This document shows positions 18,284 through 28,814 of a DNA stretch of 64,000 nt, in pieces. Location: positions 62,001-126,000 of the forward strand of contig JAJDDC010000102.1 in assembly GCA_029260515.1 (NCBI GenBank), read 5' to 3'. This stretch comes from Phycisphaerales bacterium (GTDB lineage: Bacteria > Planctomycetota > Phycisphaerae > Phycisphaerales > UBA1924). Below the pieces are notes generated by a model. It was not told the origin of the DNA. It worked only from the letters and a program-made list of their open reading frames with translations, and ran no database searches. Both the position numbers and the translations under genes were made by a program. Position 1 is the stretch's first letter. Every line of letters starts with the position of its first letter.

Positions 18284-18751
18284 ATGATCCGTGGCGCCGG
18301 CCCATTCTGTGCGATCGCGAGCCTGCTCCTGCTGATCGCGGGCGGGCTGATCGGTGATGCCGCGGCCGCGGTGACGGCGCCCGAGACGCCGCCGGCCCAC
18401 ACGCATGTCCACTCGCACGGCGGGTCGGTCCACGTGCACACACACACGCATGTCCCGGCCTTGCCCGCGGGGTCGCACGATGGGCACGCTGACCGGGCGT
18501 CGGGCTGCGGCGGTGCGGAGGTGGACGATCACCACTGCTGCTGCGACGAGCATCACGGCGAGCCCGTGCGCTCTGAAGCCGCCGTGCGTGCGTATCGGGA
18601 ATCCTGCCCTTCATCGGCGGCGAGCCTGCCCCCCGAGCGGCCGCAGGCTCGCGCCGCGCTCGCGGCGCCGAGGCTGTCTCCGAGGCTTCGTGCCTCCGGG
18701 AGGCCGCCGGACCATCTGGGCCATGTCCGAACCGTCGTGCTGCTGACCTGA
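18284..18751 (+). CDS. Small exported His/Cys-rich protein heading efflux operon
   Basis: The 155-residue protein has a signal peptide (AIASLLLLIAGGLIGDAAAA region), then a His-rich stretch (HTHVHSHGG, HVHTHTHVP) and a Cys/His cluster (DDHHCCCDEHHGE). The composition indicates periplasmic metal binding, probably buffering or sensing. I recognise no family. It lies directly upstream of the CzcC-like gene and is probably cotranscribed with it. The Arg/Pro-rich C-terminal third is low complexity and may be poorly structured. Confidence 0.55.
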   Translation: MIRGAGPFCAIASLLLLIAGGLIGDAAAAVTAPETPPAHTHVHSHGGSVHVHTHTHVPALPAGSHDGHADRASGCGGAEVDDHHCCCDEHHGEPVRSEAAVRAYRESCPSSAASLPPERPQARAALAAPRLSPRLRASGRPPDHLGHVRTVVLLT

Positions 18752-18831
18752 CTCCACGCTTGCTCGCTCAAGCCGTGGTATCGCTGCGCGCAGCGTGATT
18801 GGTCAACCCCGCTCGGTTCGGAGATTCAGCG

Positions 18832-20241
18832 TTGCAGACATTTCATTTCCGGCTCGCCGTCACCGGCGCTGCGCTTTGCGTGGCGCTCGGCGTGGCGGGC
18901 TGCACGACCTACGAACCCAGGCCGCTGGATCTGGACGCCCACCGCGAGGCGTGGAGCTCGCGGATCGCCTCGGACGAGGCGGTCCAGGCGTTCGCCGCGG
19001 AGCTTGTCTCGGCGGGGCACGCCGAGGCGTCGGGCTTCGACGCCGACGATGGGCTCGACGCCTCGGAGGCGGAGCTCGTCGCGCTTGTCTACAACCCCGA
19101 CCTCCGTCTGGCCCGGCTCCGGGCGGGCGTCGCGTCGGCGACGGCCGAGCACGCGGGCAAGTGGGACGACCCCGAGCTGTCGCTCGATGTGCTGCGTGTG
19201 ACCGAGAGCGTGGCGAACCCCTGGGTGATCGGGACCGGGCTCTCGATCACACTGCCGATCTCGGGACGACTCGAGGCGGAGAAGTCCAGGGCGGACGCCG
19301 CCATGCGGGCGGAGCTGGAGCGGGTGGTCGAGGCGGAGTGGGACGTGCGGCACGAGGTCCGTCTCGCGTGTCTGGAGTGGTCGTCGAGAGTGCTCCGCCA
19401 GAGGGAGCTGGAGGAGTTTCTGGGGTCGCTCGGCGGGCTCGTGGACTCGACGGGCAGGCTCGCCGAGGCGGGCGAGATGGTGCGCACGGAGGCGGCGCTG
19501 TTCTCGATCGAGCAGGCGCAGCGGGAGCACGAGCTGCGGCGGGTGCGCGGCCTGGTCGCGGAAGGTGAGCAACGCCTGCGGTCGCTGATGGGTCTGGCGC
19601 CGGGTGCGCCGGTCACGCTCGTGCCGTCGCTGGAGCTGCCCGGCGGCGGCGCCATCCATTCCGAGACGCCGGAGGGGCATCCGTCGCTGTCGCGGCTTCG
19701 GGTGGAGTACGAGGTCGCCGAGCAGACGCTGCGGCGGGAGATCCGCAAGCAGTACCCCGACCTGACGATCGGGCCCCTGTACGAGAGCGACGAGGGGCAG
19801 TCCAAGATCGGCCTGCTCGCGGGCATCCCGATCCCGATCCTGAACGCGAACGCGCAGGGCATCGCGGGGGCGGAGGGCGAGCGGGAGCTGGCACGCGCGA
19901 TGTTCGAGACGGAGTACGAGCGTCTCACGGGCACGATGGCCGAGGCACGCACACGGGCCGCGTCGCTCGGCCTGGAGAGGGAGCTGCTCGTCGGGGAGAT
20001 GGCGCCGCTCGTCGATCGACAGCTGGAGGATGCGCGGCGGCTGCTCGAGCTGGGCGAGGGGGGAGGCCTGGTCCTGCTCGAGAGCCTCGTGCGTGCGCAC
20101 GATACGAAGATGCGGCTGATCGACGTGCGACGCGACGAGGCGATGGCGCACGCCGCGCTGGTGCACCTGGTCGGCCCGCCCGCAATCACACAAACAACCG
20201 GAGACGGCCCGTCCGAGACGGGCGACGAGGGAACGCCATGA
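18832..20241 (+). CDS. Outer-membrane efflux lipoprotein (CzcC/TolC family)
   Basis: The outer-membrane channel of a tripartite metal efflux pump, about 469 residues. It has a lipoprotein signal with lipobox GVAGC and long helical segments typical of TolC-fold proteins (ALVYNPDLRLARLRAGVASA, LGLERELLVGEMAPLVDRQL). I chose the TTG at 18832 because GGAG lies upstream and it directly precedes the signal peptide; a TTG at 18799 is in frame. Its stop overlaps the next gene by four bases, so expression with the adaptor and RND subunit is coupled. Confidence 0.82.
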   Translation: MQTFHFRLAVTGAALCVALGVAGCTTYEPRPLDLDAHREAWSSRIASDEAVQAFAAELVSAGHAEASGFDADDGLDASEAELVALVYNPDLRLARLRAGVASATAEHAGKWDDPELSLDVLRVTESVANPWVIGTGLSITLPISGRLEAEKSRADAAMRAELERVVEAEWDVRHEVRLACLEWSSRVLRQRELEEFLGSLGGLVDSTGRLAEAGEMVRTEAALFSIEQAQREHELRRVRGLVAEGEQRLRSLMGLAPGAPVTLVPSLELPGGGAIHSETPEGHPSLSRLRVEYEVAEQTLRREIRKQYPDLTIGPLYESDEGQSKIGLLAGIPIPILNANAQGIAGAEGERELARAMFETEYERLTGTMAEARTRAASLGLERELLVGEMAPLVDRQLEDARRLLELGEGGGLVLLESLVRAHDTKMRLIDVRRDEAMAHAALVHLVGPPAITQTTGDGPSETGDEGTP

Positions 20242-21602
20242 GGACTCGACTGCTGTTGATCGCCGCGCTCGCCCTTTCCGCGGGCGCGCTCCCGCCCGGA
20301 TGCACCCGGGGCGACCGGGAAGCGCCGGAGATCACGGACGAGGGGGGCGGCGATGCGGCGACGAACCGGATCGACATCCCGGCGACCGTCCGGAGCAACC
20401 TGGGGATCACGTTCGTCAAGGTCGAGCGGCGGCGGGTGGACGCGACGATCCGTGTGCCTGGCGCGTTCGAGGTCCAGCCTCTGGCGCGGCACGAGTACCG
20501 GATGACCCTGCCCGGGCGGGTCTCGCTGGAGGTGGACCAGTACCAGGCGGTCGAACCGGGCGACCTGCTGTACCAATTCCGGTCGCCCGAGTGGCCCGAG
20601 CTGCAGCACGAGATCATCGTTGGCGAGCAGGAGATCGACGCCGCCAACGCGGACATCGACGTGGCGCGTGCCCGGATCGACGAGACGGAGGCGCGCCTGA
20701 CGGCGCTGCACGAGCGGCTGGCGACACTCGCGGGCGCCGAGTTCAGACAGGCGGACCTGGAGGCCCAGGCGGCGGAGCTGGAGGCCAGCCTGCCGCGGCT
20801 GCGTGCCGAGATCCGTCAGGCGGAGGTCAGGCTCGCCAACGCGCGGCGAACCCGTGAGCACGCGCTGCACCTGGCGGCGACGGCGACCGGGATCGAGGAG
20901 GCGAGGCTCGCCGCCCTAGTGGAGCACGACGGCCAGATGGTTCCGGCGTACCGGACGATCGACTGGATCGAGACCCGGGCGACGGAGCCGGGGGTCGTCG
21001 AATCGCTGGAGGTCACAAACGGCGCGTTCGCCGAGGCGCCATCGCTCGTGCTCTCGACGATCGACCCGACCAGGGTGCGGTTCCGCGCGATGGCGATGCA
21101 GGCGGACCTGGCCCGGCTCGGGGGGGACATCAGCGCGATGATCGTGCCACCCGCGACGCCGGGGATCCCGATCGGCGACGGTGTCGGCGCCTCGGTTCGC
21201 ATCGGGCTCGAGGCCCACCCGGCGCAGCGGACGGTGTCGCTCCTGGCCGTCCCCGAGGGCGAGCGGTCGTGGATCCGCCCGGGCGTGTCGGCGTTCCTGG
21301 AGGTCACGGTCGAGTCCACCGTGGGCCCGGCGCTGGCGATCCCGAGGGCGGCGATCGTGAAGGACGGCATCACGCACGTCTTCTTCCGGCGCGACCCCCA
21401 GGACCCCAACAAGGCGATCCGCGTCGAGGCCGACATGGGCGTCGGCGACGGGCGCTGGGTCGCGATCCACAGCGGGCTCTCGCTCGACGACGAGGTCGTC
21501 CTCGACGGCGCGTACGAGCTGAAGCTGGCGAGCCAGCAGAGCGGCGTCGCCCAGAAGGGCGGGCACTTCCACGCCGACGGCACGTTCCACAACGAAGACT
21601 GA
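20238..21602 (+). CDS. RND efflux periplasmic adaptor (CzcB/CusB family)
   Basis: The 454-residue membrane-fusion protein links the inner-membrane pump to the outer-membrane channel. It has a signal peptide with a lipobox-like LPPGC, a barrel-sandwich region starting at LPGRVSLEVDQYQAVEPGDLLY, and a long coiled-coil hairpin (EIIVGEQEIDAANADIDVARA to about residue 215). Beta-barrel and membrane-proximal domains follow, ending in AIPRAAIVKDG. A His-containing tail (GGHFHADGTFHNED) may bind metal. It overlaps the channel gene and is 13 bases from the pump gene. Confidence 0.85.
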   Translation: MRTRLLLIAALALSAGALPPGCTRGDREAPEITDEGGGDAATNRIDIPATVRSNLGITFVKVERRRVDATIRVPGAFEVQPLARHEYRMTLPGRVSLEVDQYQAVEPGDLLYQFRSPEWPELQHEIIVGEQEIDAANADIDVARARIDETEARLTALHERLATLAGAEFRQADLEAQAAELEASLPRLRAEIRQAEVRLANARRTREHALHLAATATGIEEARLAALVEHDGQMVPAYRTIDWIETRATEPGVVESLEVTNGAFAEAPSLVLSTIDPTRVRFRAMAMQADLARLGGDISAMIVPPATPGIPIGDGVGASVRIGLEAHPAQRTVSLLAVPEGERSWIRPGVSAFLEVTVESTVGPALAIPRAAIVKDGITHVFFRRDPQDPNKAIRVEADMGVGDGRWVAIHSGLSLDDEVVLDGAYELKLASQQSGVAQKGGHFHADGTFHNED

Positions 21603-21615
21603 GAAGGCGGGCCGC

Positions 21616-24600
21616 ATGCTTCACAAACTCATCCGTTTTTCGATCGACAACGGCGTGCTCGTCCTGGTGCTCGCGGGCGTGCTCGTCGCACTCGCGGGCT
21701 TCCAGCTCCCTCGGACGCCCGTGGACGTGTTCCCGGAGCTGAACGCGCCGACGGTCGTGATCATGACCGAGGCCCCCGGGCTGGCGGCCGACGAGGTCGA
21801 GCAGTACGTCACCTTCCCCATCGAGACCTCGGTCAACGGCATCCCGGGCGTGCGGCGCGTGCGCACGAGCAGCGCGATCGGGCTGTCGATCGCGTACGTG
21901 GAGTTCGACTGGGGGACGGACATCTACCGCGCCCGCCAACTCGTTTCCGAGCGTCTGGACACCATCCGCGAGGACCTCCCGCCCGACGCGCACGCGGAGA
22001 TGACGCCGATCACGTCGATCACGGGCGAGATCATGCTGCTGGCGGTGTCGTCGCCCGGGGGCGAGGTTGCGCCGATGGAGCTGCGGTCGTACGCCGAGTT
22101 CGACCTGCGGAACAAGCTGCTGGCGATCCCCGGCGTGGCGCAGGTGTCGGTCATCGGCGGGGAACTCCCCGAGTACCAGGTGCTCGTCGAGCAGGAGCGG
22201 CTCCGGCTCTACGACCTGAGTGTGCAGGACGTCGTCGCCGCGGCAAACGAGGCGCACAGCACGCTCAGTGCCGGCTACCTGCCCGATGTGGACGGGCTCG
22301 AGCTGCCGATCCGCCAGAGCGGGCGTGTCGAGTCGGCCGCGGACATCGCGGGGACCGTGATCAAGTACCACGACGGCGCCCCGGTCACCATCGGGCAGGT
22401 CGCCGACGTCCGTCTTGGCCCGGCGCTCAAGCGGGGGACGGGCGCCGACTCGGGGCGCCCGGCCGTCGTCATGACGATCCAGAAGGCGCCCGGGACGAAC
22501 ACGCTGGTCATCACGGAGGAGATCGATCGGGCGCTGGACGCCCTGGAACCGACCCTGCCCCAGGGAGTGACGATCAACCGCCGGGTCTTCCGCCAGGCGG
22601 ATTTCATCCGGCTCTCTGTGGAAAACGTCGTCCACGCGCTGCGCGACGCGGCGATCATCGTGACGATTATCCTGCTGCTGTTCCTGCTCAACGTCCGCAC
22701 GACGGTCATCACGCTCGTGGCGATCCCGCTCTCGCTGGCCGTCGGCCTTCTCGCGCTCGGCTTGCTCGGGATGACGATCAACGTGATGACGCTGGGCGGG
22801 CTCGCGATCGCCGTCGGGAGCCTCGTGGACGACGCGATCATCGGGATGGAGAACGCATTCCGGCGGCTCCGCGAGAACGCGGGGCTGGCCGAGGGCGAGC
22901 GGCGATCCAAGCGAGACGTGGTCCTGTCGGCGATCACCGAGATCACGCCGTCGATCGTGTTCGCGACGGTCATCATCGCGATCGTGTTCGTGCCCCTGTT
23001 CTTCCTCGAGGGCATCGAGGGGCGGTTCTTCCGCCCGCTGGGCATCGCGTTCATCGTGTCGATCCTGGCCTCGCTCGCGGTGTCGCTGACCGTCACGCCC
23101 GCGATGTGCAAGTTCATGCTGCACGCCAGGCCCTCGAAGGGCGAGTCGCGCGACGGCCCGCTCGTGCGGTTCCTCAAGCGTCTCTACGAGCCCTCGGTCA
23201 GGTTCGCGATCCGGTGGAGGGGCGCCGTGCTCGGCGCGGCGGCGGTCGTCACGGCCCTCTCCCTGTGGATGGCCTCGACCTTCGGGACCTCGTTCCTCCC
23301 GGAGTTCAAGGAGGGGACGTTCACGGTCTTTCTCTCGGCGCCCCCCGGCACGTCCCTGGCCGCCAGCGACCGGATGGCGTCGTCGGTCGAGCGGCAGCTG
23401 CTCGATGTCGAGGGGGTGGGCAGCGTGACGCGGCGGACGGGGCGGGCGGAGCGTGACGAGCACGCCGAGCCGGTGAGCAACTCCGAGATCGAGGTGACGG
23501 TCGAGCCGGGCCACAGCGATGTCGAGGTCCGCCGAGCGATCTCCGAGATTCTGGGGGGGGTGCCGGGCATCACGACGAACATCGGCCAGCCCATCGAGCA
23601 CCGCCTGAGCCACATCCTGTCCGGGACGCCCGCCGCCGTCGCGATCAACGTGTACGGCGACGACCTGGACACGCTCCGCGTGATCGCCAAGGAGATCGAG
23701 GCGGCGCTCAAGCCCTTGCCCGGCGCCCGCGACGTGGCGGCGAACCGGGAGGTGATGATCCAGTCGCTCCCGGTGGAGTACCAGCCGAGCGAGCTGGCGG
23801 CGTTCGGGCTCACGCCCGAGTCCGCGGCGAGGCAGGTCCGCGACGCGGTCTTCGGCGTCGAGGTCGCGGAGGTGAACGAGGGCGTGCGGCGGTACGCCTT
23901 GGCGGTCCGCCTCGTCGATCACGAGCGGGACAGCGTCGAGGACCTCCGCCGCCTCGTGCTCCGGGGTCGGGGCGGCGCCCTGGTCCGCCTCGACGAGGTC
24001 GCCGTGATCGGGCCCGAGATGTCCTCGAACCTGATCACCCGGGAGAACGCGCAGCGCAAGGCGGTCGTCTCGCTCAACGTGGCGGACGGCGCGAACCTGG
24101 GGCATCTTGTCGCTCAGGTGCGCGAGCGGGTGGATCCGATCGTGCAGCGCTCCGGATACACGGTGAAGTACGGCGGGCAGTTCGAGGCCCAGCAGTCGGC
24201 CAGCCGCACCATCACGCTCTTCAGCGGCGTGGTCGTGCTCGCGATGGTGCTGCTGCTGCACCTGGCGATCGGGTCGCTCCGCGTCGCGCTGCTCGTGCTC
24301 GTGAACCTGCCCCTGGCGCTCATCGGCGGGATCCTCGCGATCTTCCTGACCGAGTCGCCCAACCCCTTCACCAACTTCGCCGGGATGCTCGGGCTGGGCG
24401 GCTACACCGCCCCCGTGATCTCGATCGCGAGTATGGTCGGGTTCATCACCCTCTTCGGGATCGCCGTCCGCAACGGCATACTCCTCGTCAACCACTACAA
24501 GCACCTGATGGACGTGGACGGCCTCGGCATGCACGAGGCGATCGTCCGCGGCTCGCTCGAGCGGCTCGTGCCGATCCTGATGACGGCGCTGACCGCGGCC

Positions 24601-24780
24601 CTGGCGCTCATCCCGATCATCATCAAGGGCGACAAGCCGGGCAACGAGATCCTCGCCCCGCTCTCGGTCGTCATCCTCGGAGGCCTGCTGACCTCCACGT
24701 TCCTGAATCTTGTGGTCGTGCCCGCGGGGTACGCCGCGATCCACCGCTGGAAGCGGCCCGAGGGCGTCGAGACCCCTTGA
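21616..24780 (+). CDS. Heavy-metal RND efflux pump (CzcA/CusA family)
   Basis: The 1,054-residue inner-membrane proton/metal antiporter of the HME-RND family exports divalent or monovalent heavy metals from the periplasm and cytoplasm. An N-terminal helix is followed by PVDVFPELNAP and porter domains. TM4 carries GGLAIAVGSLVDDAIIGMEN, where the two Asp residues are the proton-relay candidates. The second half repeats the fold (GFITLFGIAVRNGILLVNHY). Length is standard. The metal cannot be assigned from sequence alone. It is the third gene of the plus-strand efflux operon. Confidence 0.9.
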   Translation: MLHKLIRFSIDNGVLVLVLAGVLVALAGFQLPRTPVDVFPELNAPTVVIMTEAPGLAADEVEQYVTFPIETSVNGIPGVRRVRTSSAIGLSIAYVEFDWGTDIYRARQLVSERLDTIREDLPPDAHAEMTPITSITGEIMLLAVSSPGGEVAPMELRSYAEFDLRNKLLAIPGVAQVSVIGGELPEYQVLVEQERLRLYDLSVQDVVAAANEAHSTLSAGYLPDVDGLELPIRQSGRVESAADIAGTVIKYHDGAPVTIGQVADVRLGPALKRGTGADSGRPAVVMTIQKAPGTNTLVITEEIDRALDALEPTLPQGVTINRRVFRQADFIRLSVENVVHALRDAAIIVTIILLLFLLNVRTTVITLVAIPLSLAVGLLALGLLGMTINVMTLGGLAIAVGSLVDDAIIGMENAFRRLRENAGLAEGERRSKRDVVLSAITEITPSIVFATVIIAIVFVPLFFLEGIEGRFFRPLGIAFIVSILASLAVSLTVTPAMCKFMLHARPSKGESRDGPLVRFLKRLYEPSVRFAIRWRGAVLGAAAVVTALSLWMASTFGTSFLPEFKEGTFTVFLSAPPGTSLAASDRMASSVERQLLDVEGVGSVTRRTGRAERDEHAEPVSNSEIEVTVEPGHSDVEVRRAISEILGGVPGITTNIGQPIEHRLSHILSGTPAAVAINVYGDDLDTLRVIAKEIEAALKPLPGARDVAANREVMIQSLPVEYQPSELAAFGLTPESAARQVRDAVFGVEVAEVNEGVRRYALAVRLVDHERDSVEDLRRLVLRGRGGALVRLDEVAVIGPEMSSNLITRENAQRKAVVSLNVADGANLGHLVAQVRERVDPIVQRSGYTVKYGGQFEAQQSASRTITLFSGVVVLAMVLLLHLAIGSLRVALLVLVNLPLALIGGILAIFLTESPNPFTNFAGMLGLGGYTAPVISIASMVGFITLFGIAVRNGILLVNHYKHLMDVDGLGMHEAIVRGSLERLVPILMTALTAALALIPIIIKGDKPGNEILAPLSVVILGGLLTSTFLNLVVVPAGYAAIHRWKRPEGVETP

Positions 24781-24822
24781 GGCCGCGGCCGCCGTACGCT
24801 TCGTTCCACAGGAGTTGAAGAC

Positions 24823-25338
24823 ATGAAGACGCTGACCCAGTTGATCCTCGGATTGTTCCTCGCCCTCGGCATCGCCGCGTGCGGCGAGTCGTCGTCGAGC
24901 ACGGGCGACACACACGAGCACGCCGATGGCACGACCCACGACGATCACGCCGGGGAAGATGACCCCGCCGACGCCGATGCGCACGCGGGCGAGGAAGACC
25001 ACGCCCACGACGAGACGTCGCTGGGCACGGTCTCGATCGACGGCATGCGCGTCGAGCTGGCCCAGGGGCACGGCGCGATCGCCGCGGGCCAGGAGGGGCA
25101 CCTTGTCGTCAAGCTGCCCTACACCGACAACGGCGCCACGGTCGTCCGCGCCTGGATCGGCACGGCGGACCGCACGCTCTCGTACGTCGGCAGGGGCGAG
25201 TACGCGCCGTCGCACGACGACTACGACGTCCACGCGGTGGCGCCCGACCCGCTGCCCGAGGGCGCGATGTGGTGGATCGAGATCGAGAAGCCCGACGGCA
25301 CGAAGTCCGTGGGCTCCGCGACGCCGATCACGGACTAG
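24823..25338 (+). CDS. His/Asp-rich metal-binding lipoprotein
   Basis: The 171-residue lipoprotein has the lipobox GIAAC near residue 20, then an acidic His-rich linker (DTHEHADGTTHDDHAGED, HAGEEDHAHDE) and a compact beta-rich C-terminal domain starting SLGTVSIDGMRVELAQG. It is probably a periplasmic metal-binding accessory of the adjacent RND pump, 42 bases upstream. The C-terminal domain is not one I recognise. The gene ends facing the convergent P-type ATPase gene 27 bases away. Confidence 0.65.
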   Translation: MKTLTQLILGLFLALGIAACGESSSSTGDTHEHADGTTHDDHAGEDDPADADAHAGEEDHAHDETSLGTVSIDGMRVELAQGHGAIAAGQEGHLVVKLPYTDNGATVVRAWIGTADRTLSYVGRGEYAPSHDDYDVHAVAPDPLPEGAMWWIEIEKPDGTKSVGSATPITD

Positions 25339-25365
25339 GTCGCATGCGGGGTCGTCTGGCGGCGG

Positions 25366-27720
25366 TCACCCGGAACCCGGCCGGGCGGGGTCCGCGGCCG
25401 CGGCGAGCCTGAGCCGGAGTGCGTTGGCGATGACGGAGACGGAGCTGAAGCTCATCGCCGCCGCGGCGATCATCGGGCTCAGGAGGACGCCGAAGACGGG
25501 GTAGAGCACGCCCGCGGCGATGGGGACGCCGAACGCGTTGTAGGCGAAGGCGAAGAAGAGGTTCTGGCGGATGTTGCGCATCGTGGCGCGGCTGAGGCGG
25601 CGGGCGCGGACGAGGCCGTTGAGATCGCCCCCGACCAGTGTCACGGCGGCGCTCTCGATCGCGACCCCCGCGCCCGTGCCCATGGCGACGCCGATGTCCG
25701 CCTGGGCGAGGGCGGGCGCGTCGTTGACGCCGTCGCCCGCCATCGCGACGCGGGCGCCCTTCGACTGGAGTTCGCGGACGACCTCGGCCTTCTGGTCGGG
25801 GAGGACCTCGGCCTCCACGCGGTCGATGCCGAGCTGGCCCGCGATCGCCTCGGCGGTCGTCCGGTTGTCGCCGGTGAGCATGACGACCGTCAGGCCCATG
25901 TCGTGCAGGGCGTCGATCGCCTCGCGCGTGGTCGCCTTGATCGGGTCGGCGACGGCGAGCAGCGCGACCAGCCGCCCGTCGATCGCGGCGAACATCGCTG
26001 TCCCGCCCTCGCGGCGGCGCTTGTCGGCGGTGCTCGCCAGGGACTCCGCATCCACGCCCTCCTCATCCATGAGCGTCCCCGAGCCGATGGCGACTCGGGC
26101 GCCGTCAACCGTGGCACGGATGCCCTTCCCGGTGACGCTCTCGAATTCGCTCGCGTTGAGGCGCGACCCGGCCCTCTCGTCGAGGCCCTCGACGATCGCC
26201 TCGGCCAGCGGGTGCTCGCTGCCTCGTTCGGCGCCAGCGAGCAGGGCGGCGACACGGGCCTCGTCCATGTCCCCCACGATCTCGAACGCGACGAGCTTGG
26301 GGCGCCCCTCGGTGAGCGTGCCCGTCTTGTCCACGACGATCGTGTCGATCTTCTCGAACGCCTCGAGCGCCCCGGCGTTCTTGACCAGCACGCCCTGCTT
26401 GGCGCCCTGCCCGGCCGCGACCATGATCGACATGGGCGTCGCCAGGCCAAGGGCGCAGGGGCAGGCGATGATGAGCACGGAGACCGCCGCGACGAGCGCG
26501 TAGCTCAGCGCGGGCGACGGCCCGACGACCAGCCAGACGACGAACGCGACCAGGGCAACGCCGACGACAATCGGGACAAACCAGGCCGAGACGCTGTCCG
26601 CGACCCGCTGGATCGGCGCGCGAGAGCGCTGCGCGTCGGCGACCATCTGCACGATCCGGGCGAGCGTGGTCTCCGAGCCCGTCCGGCTGACTGACATCAC
26701 GAACGAACCGGACTTGTTGAGTGTGCCGCCCGTGACCTCGTCGCCCGGACTCTTCTCGACCGGGACGGGCTCGCCCGTGAGCATGGACTCGTCCACCGTG
26801 CTCCGCCCGTCGGCGACCTCGCCGTCGATCGGGATCTTGTCGCCCGGGCGGACGCGGATCCGGTCGCCCGGCTCGAGCTGGTCCACGGCGACCTCCTCGT
26901 CCGAGCCGTCGTCGCGGAGGCGCCGAGCCGTGGGCGGGGCGAGCTGGAGCAGCTCGCGGATGGCGCCGCCCGTCCGGCGACGGGCGCGCAGCTCGAGGAC
27001 CTGCCCGAGCAGGACGAGCGTGACGATGACCGCGGCGGCCTCGAAGTAGACGCCCACGCGCCCGTGCTCGCCGCGGAGCGAATCGGGGAAGAGCCCCGGC
27101 GCGGCGGTCGCGACCACGCTGTAGAGGTACGCGACGCTGACGCCCAGCGAGATCAGCGTCCACATGTTCGGGCTCATCGCGCGGACCGAGCGGACGCCGC
27201 GGACGAAGAAGGGCCATGCGCAGTACAGCACGACCGGCGTCGCCAGGGCCAACTCCAGCCACTGGGAGAGCGCCGGCCCGATCACGCCATCGAGCGGATG
27301 CCCGAGCAGCATGTTCCCCATGACGTAGATCAGCAGCGGGGCGGAGAACATCACGCCGACCCAGAACCGGCGGGTCATGTCGCGTAGTTCGGAGTCGTCC
27401 TCCTCGGCGGTCGCATCGGCGGGCTCGAGCGCCATGCCGCACTTGGGGCAGTCCCCGGGACCGATCTGGCGGACCTCGGGGTGCATGGGGCAGGTGTATA
27501 CGGCGTCCGAGTCGTCGGAGGGTCCGCGCGTCGGACCATCCTGCCCCTTGGGAAGACCTTTTCCCGAGGCGTACATCGCCGGATCCGCGTCGAACTTGTT
27601 GGCGCAGCTGGCGCTGCAGAAGAGGTACCTGCGACCGTCGTGCGTTCGCGAGGCGGCTTCGTTGCCAACCTCGACGCTCATCCCGCACACGGGGTCTGGC
27701 TGGATGGGATTGTCGCTCAC
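25366..27720 (-). CDS. copA: Copper-type P1B ATPase with YHS and heavy-metal-binding domains
   Basis: The 784-residue ATP-driven exporter probably moves Cu+ or Ag+ out of the cytoplasm. An N-terminal YHS module ([11 protein letters not shown] and [10 protein letters not shown]) and a heavy-metal-binding segment ([21 protein letters not shown]) replace the usual CxxC ferredoxin-like domains. Membrane helices carry the CPC transport motif ([13 protein letters not shown]). TGEP, the phosphorylation site [15 protein letters not shown] and the hinge [16 protein letters not shown] are all present. The C-terminal YNAFGVP and MSFSSVSVI motifs are P1B-1-like. The start overlaps the stop of the TRASH-repeat gene by four bases, placing it last in the minus-strand operon. 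Confidence 0.9.
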   Translation of the reverse strand: MSDNPIQPDPVCGMSVEVGNEAASRTHDGRRYLFCSASCANKFDADPAMYASGKGLPKGQDGPTRGPSDDSDAVYTCPMHPEVRQIGPGDCPKCGMALEPADATAEEDDSELRDMTRRFWVGVMFSAPLLIYVMGNMLLGHPLDGVIGPALSQWLELALATPVVLYCAWPFFVRGVRSVRAMSPNMWTLISLGVSVAYLYSVVATAAPGLFPDSLRGEHGRVGVYFEAAAVIVTLVLLGQVLELRARRRTGGAIRELLQLAPPTARRLRDDGSDEEVAVDQLEPGDRIRVRPGDKIPIDGEVADGRSTVDESMLTGEPVPVEKSPGDEVTGGTLNKSGSFVMSVSRTGSETTLARIVQMVADAQRSRAPIQRVADSVSAWFVPIVVGVALVAFVVWLVVGPSPALSYALVAAVSVLIIACPCALGLATPMSIMVAAGQGAKQGVLVKNAGALEAFEKIDTIVVDKTGTLTEGRPKLVAFEIVGDMDEARVAALLAGAERGSEHPLAEAIVEGLDERAGSRLNASEFESVTGKGIRATVDGARVAIGSGTLMDEEGVDAESLASTADKRRREGGTAMFAAIDGRLVALLAVADPIKATTREAIDALHDMGLTVVMLTGDNRTTAEAIAGQLGIDRVEAEVLPDQKAEVVRELQSKGARVAMAGDGVNDAPALAQADIGVAMGTGAGVAIESAAVTLVGGDLNGLVRARRLSRATMRNIRQNLFFAFAYNAFGVPIAAGVLYPVFGVLLSPMIAAAAMSFSSVSVIANALRLRLAAAADPARPGSG

Positions 27721-28814
27721 GGAGCGTCTCTCTCCTGCGTCAGCTCGGCGAGGTACTCGGGGGCGTGCTCGCGGAACGCGGGGAAGCAGCCGTCGCAGCA
27801 GAACCGAACGAGGCGGTCGCCGGCGACCAGCTCGACGGGCTCGCCCATGAAGCCGAGGGGCTCGCCGCTGACGATGCAGGTCTCGAGGGGGTAGCTCTCA
27901 CGCTGCGCATCGGCGTAAGCCGAGTCGAGCTTGGCCATGTACTTGGCCGGTTTCGCCACGAGCTTTGGCTCGCAGTTGGCGCAGCAGAAGCGGACGAGCC
28001 GGTTCATATAGATGAAGTTCACCGGCTCGCCCATCGAGCCCAGGGGCCCGCCCACGAGGCAGCGGTCCAAGGGGTACCCGGGGAGCTGGGCCGCGATGAT
28101 CGCCTCGTCGAGGGCGGCGAGGTGTTTGGCAGGGTCGGCACGGAACGCCTCGACGGCCTCCGGGCTCGCCAGGCGGACGAGCCGGTTGTTGTGCACGTGG
28201 TTGACCGCGTGCTCGCCGAGCGGCTGGTCCGTCACGATGCAGGTGCCGATCGGGGAGTGCATCAGCTGCTGGGTCACGATCCGGGCGTCGATCTCGCCCC
28301 AGTGGGTCGCCATGTCGGCCTCGAAGTCGCCGACACACCCCTCGCAGCAGAAGCGGACCTCGCGCCCGTCGTACTCGCGGACAAGGGGCGGGCCCATCGA
28401 GCCGAGCGGCTCGCCGGTGACCGGGCAGGTGTCGAGCGTGTAGGGGTAAGACGGTCCGGCATCGGCGCCACCGTCGGCCCCCGCGGGCATACGCGCGTTC
28501 TGTGCGTGGTGCTCCTGGCCCGGCTCTCGGTGCTCGGCCGCGAGCGCGAGGAACTCGTCCTTCCGCGCCTCGTCCCAGGAGAGGAACTGCTCGCCGCAGC
28601 CGGGGCAGCACAGGCCGATGGTCTTGGCGCGGTACTCGACCGTCCCGGCAGAGGGGACGATCGGCTCCTTGCCGATCGGGCACATCTCGTTGACGGGCGT
28701 GTCGGCGTGGGCTTGGTCCGCGTGCGCGTGGCCGTGCGCGTCGCCGTGCTGGGCGATCGCGGGCGGGGCGAGCATGCAGCAGGCGGATATGAGCGTGATG
28801 ATCGTTTTGGTCAT
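27717..28814 (-). CDS. Exported protein with five TRASH/YHS-like Cys modules
   Basis: A 365-residue protein with signal peptide ([21 protein letters not shown]), a His-rich spacer ([16 protein letters not shown]) and five repeated modules. Each pairs a Cys in a turn ([39 protein letters not shown]) with a downstream CCxxC (FCCEGC, FCCANC, FCCDGC). The first module is CPIGKEPI with LCCPGC. The third keeps CIVTDQPLG but its CCxxC is replaced by RLASPEA, so it is degenerate. TRASH/YHS modules bind soft metals, so a periplasmic metal sponge or chaperone is likely. It overlaps both neighbours by four bases within the efflux operon. Confidence 0.72.
   Translation of the reverse strand: MTKTIITLISACCMLAPPAIAQHGDAHGHAHADQAHADTPVNEMCPIGKEPIVPSAGTVEYRAKTIGLCCPGCGEQFLSWDEARKDEFLALAAEHREPGQEHHAQNARMPAGADGGADAGPSYPYTLDTCPVTGEPLGSMGPPLVREYDGREVRFCCEGCVGDFEADMATHWGEIDARIVTQQLMHSPIGTCIVTDQPLGEHAVNHVHNNRLVRLASPEAVEAFRADPAKHLAALDEAIIAAQLPGYPLDRCLVGGPLGSMGEPVNFIYMNRLVRFCCANCEPKLVAKPAKYMAKLDSAYADAQRESYPLETCIVSGEPLGFMGEPVELVAGDRLVRFCCDGCFPAFREHAPEYLAELTQERDAP

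Noticed and set aside
684-24780. Long open frames antisense to core and metal genes, such as those opposite dxs, the antiporter and the RND pumps
   Set aside because: They are Arg/Ala/Pro-rich shadows produced by high GC, without family motifs, and the opposite strand encodes well recognised proteins.
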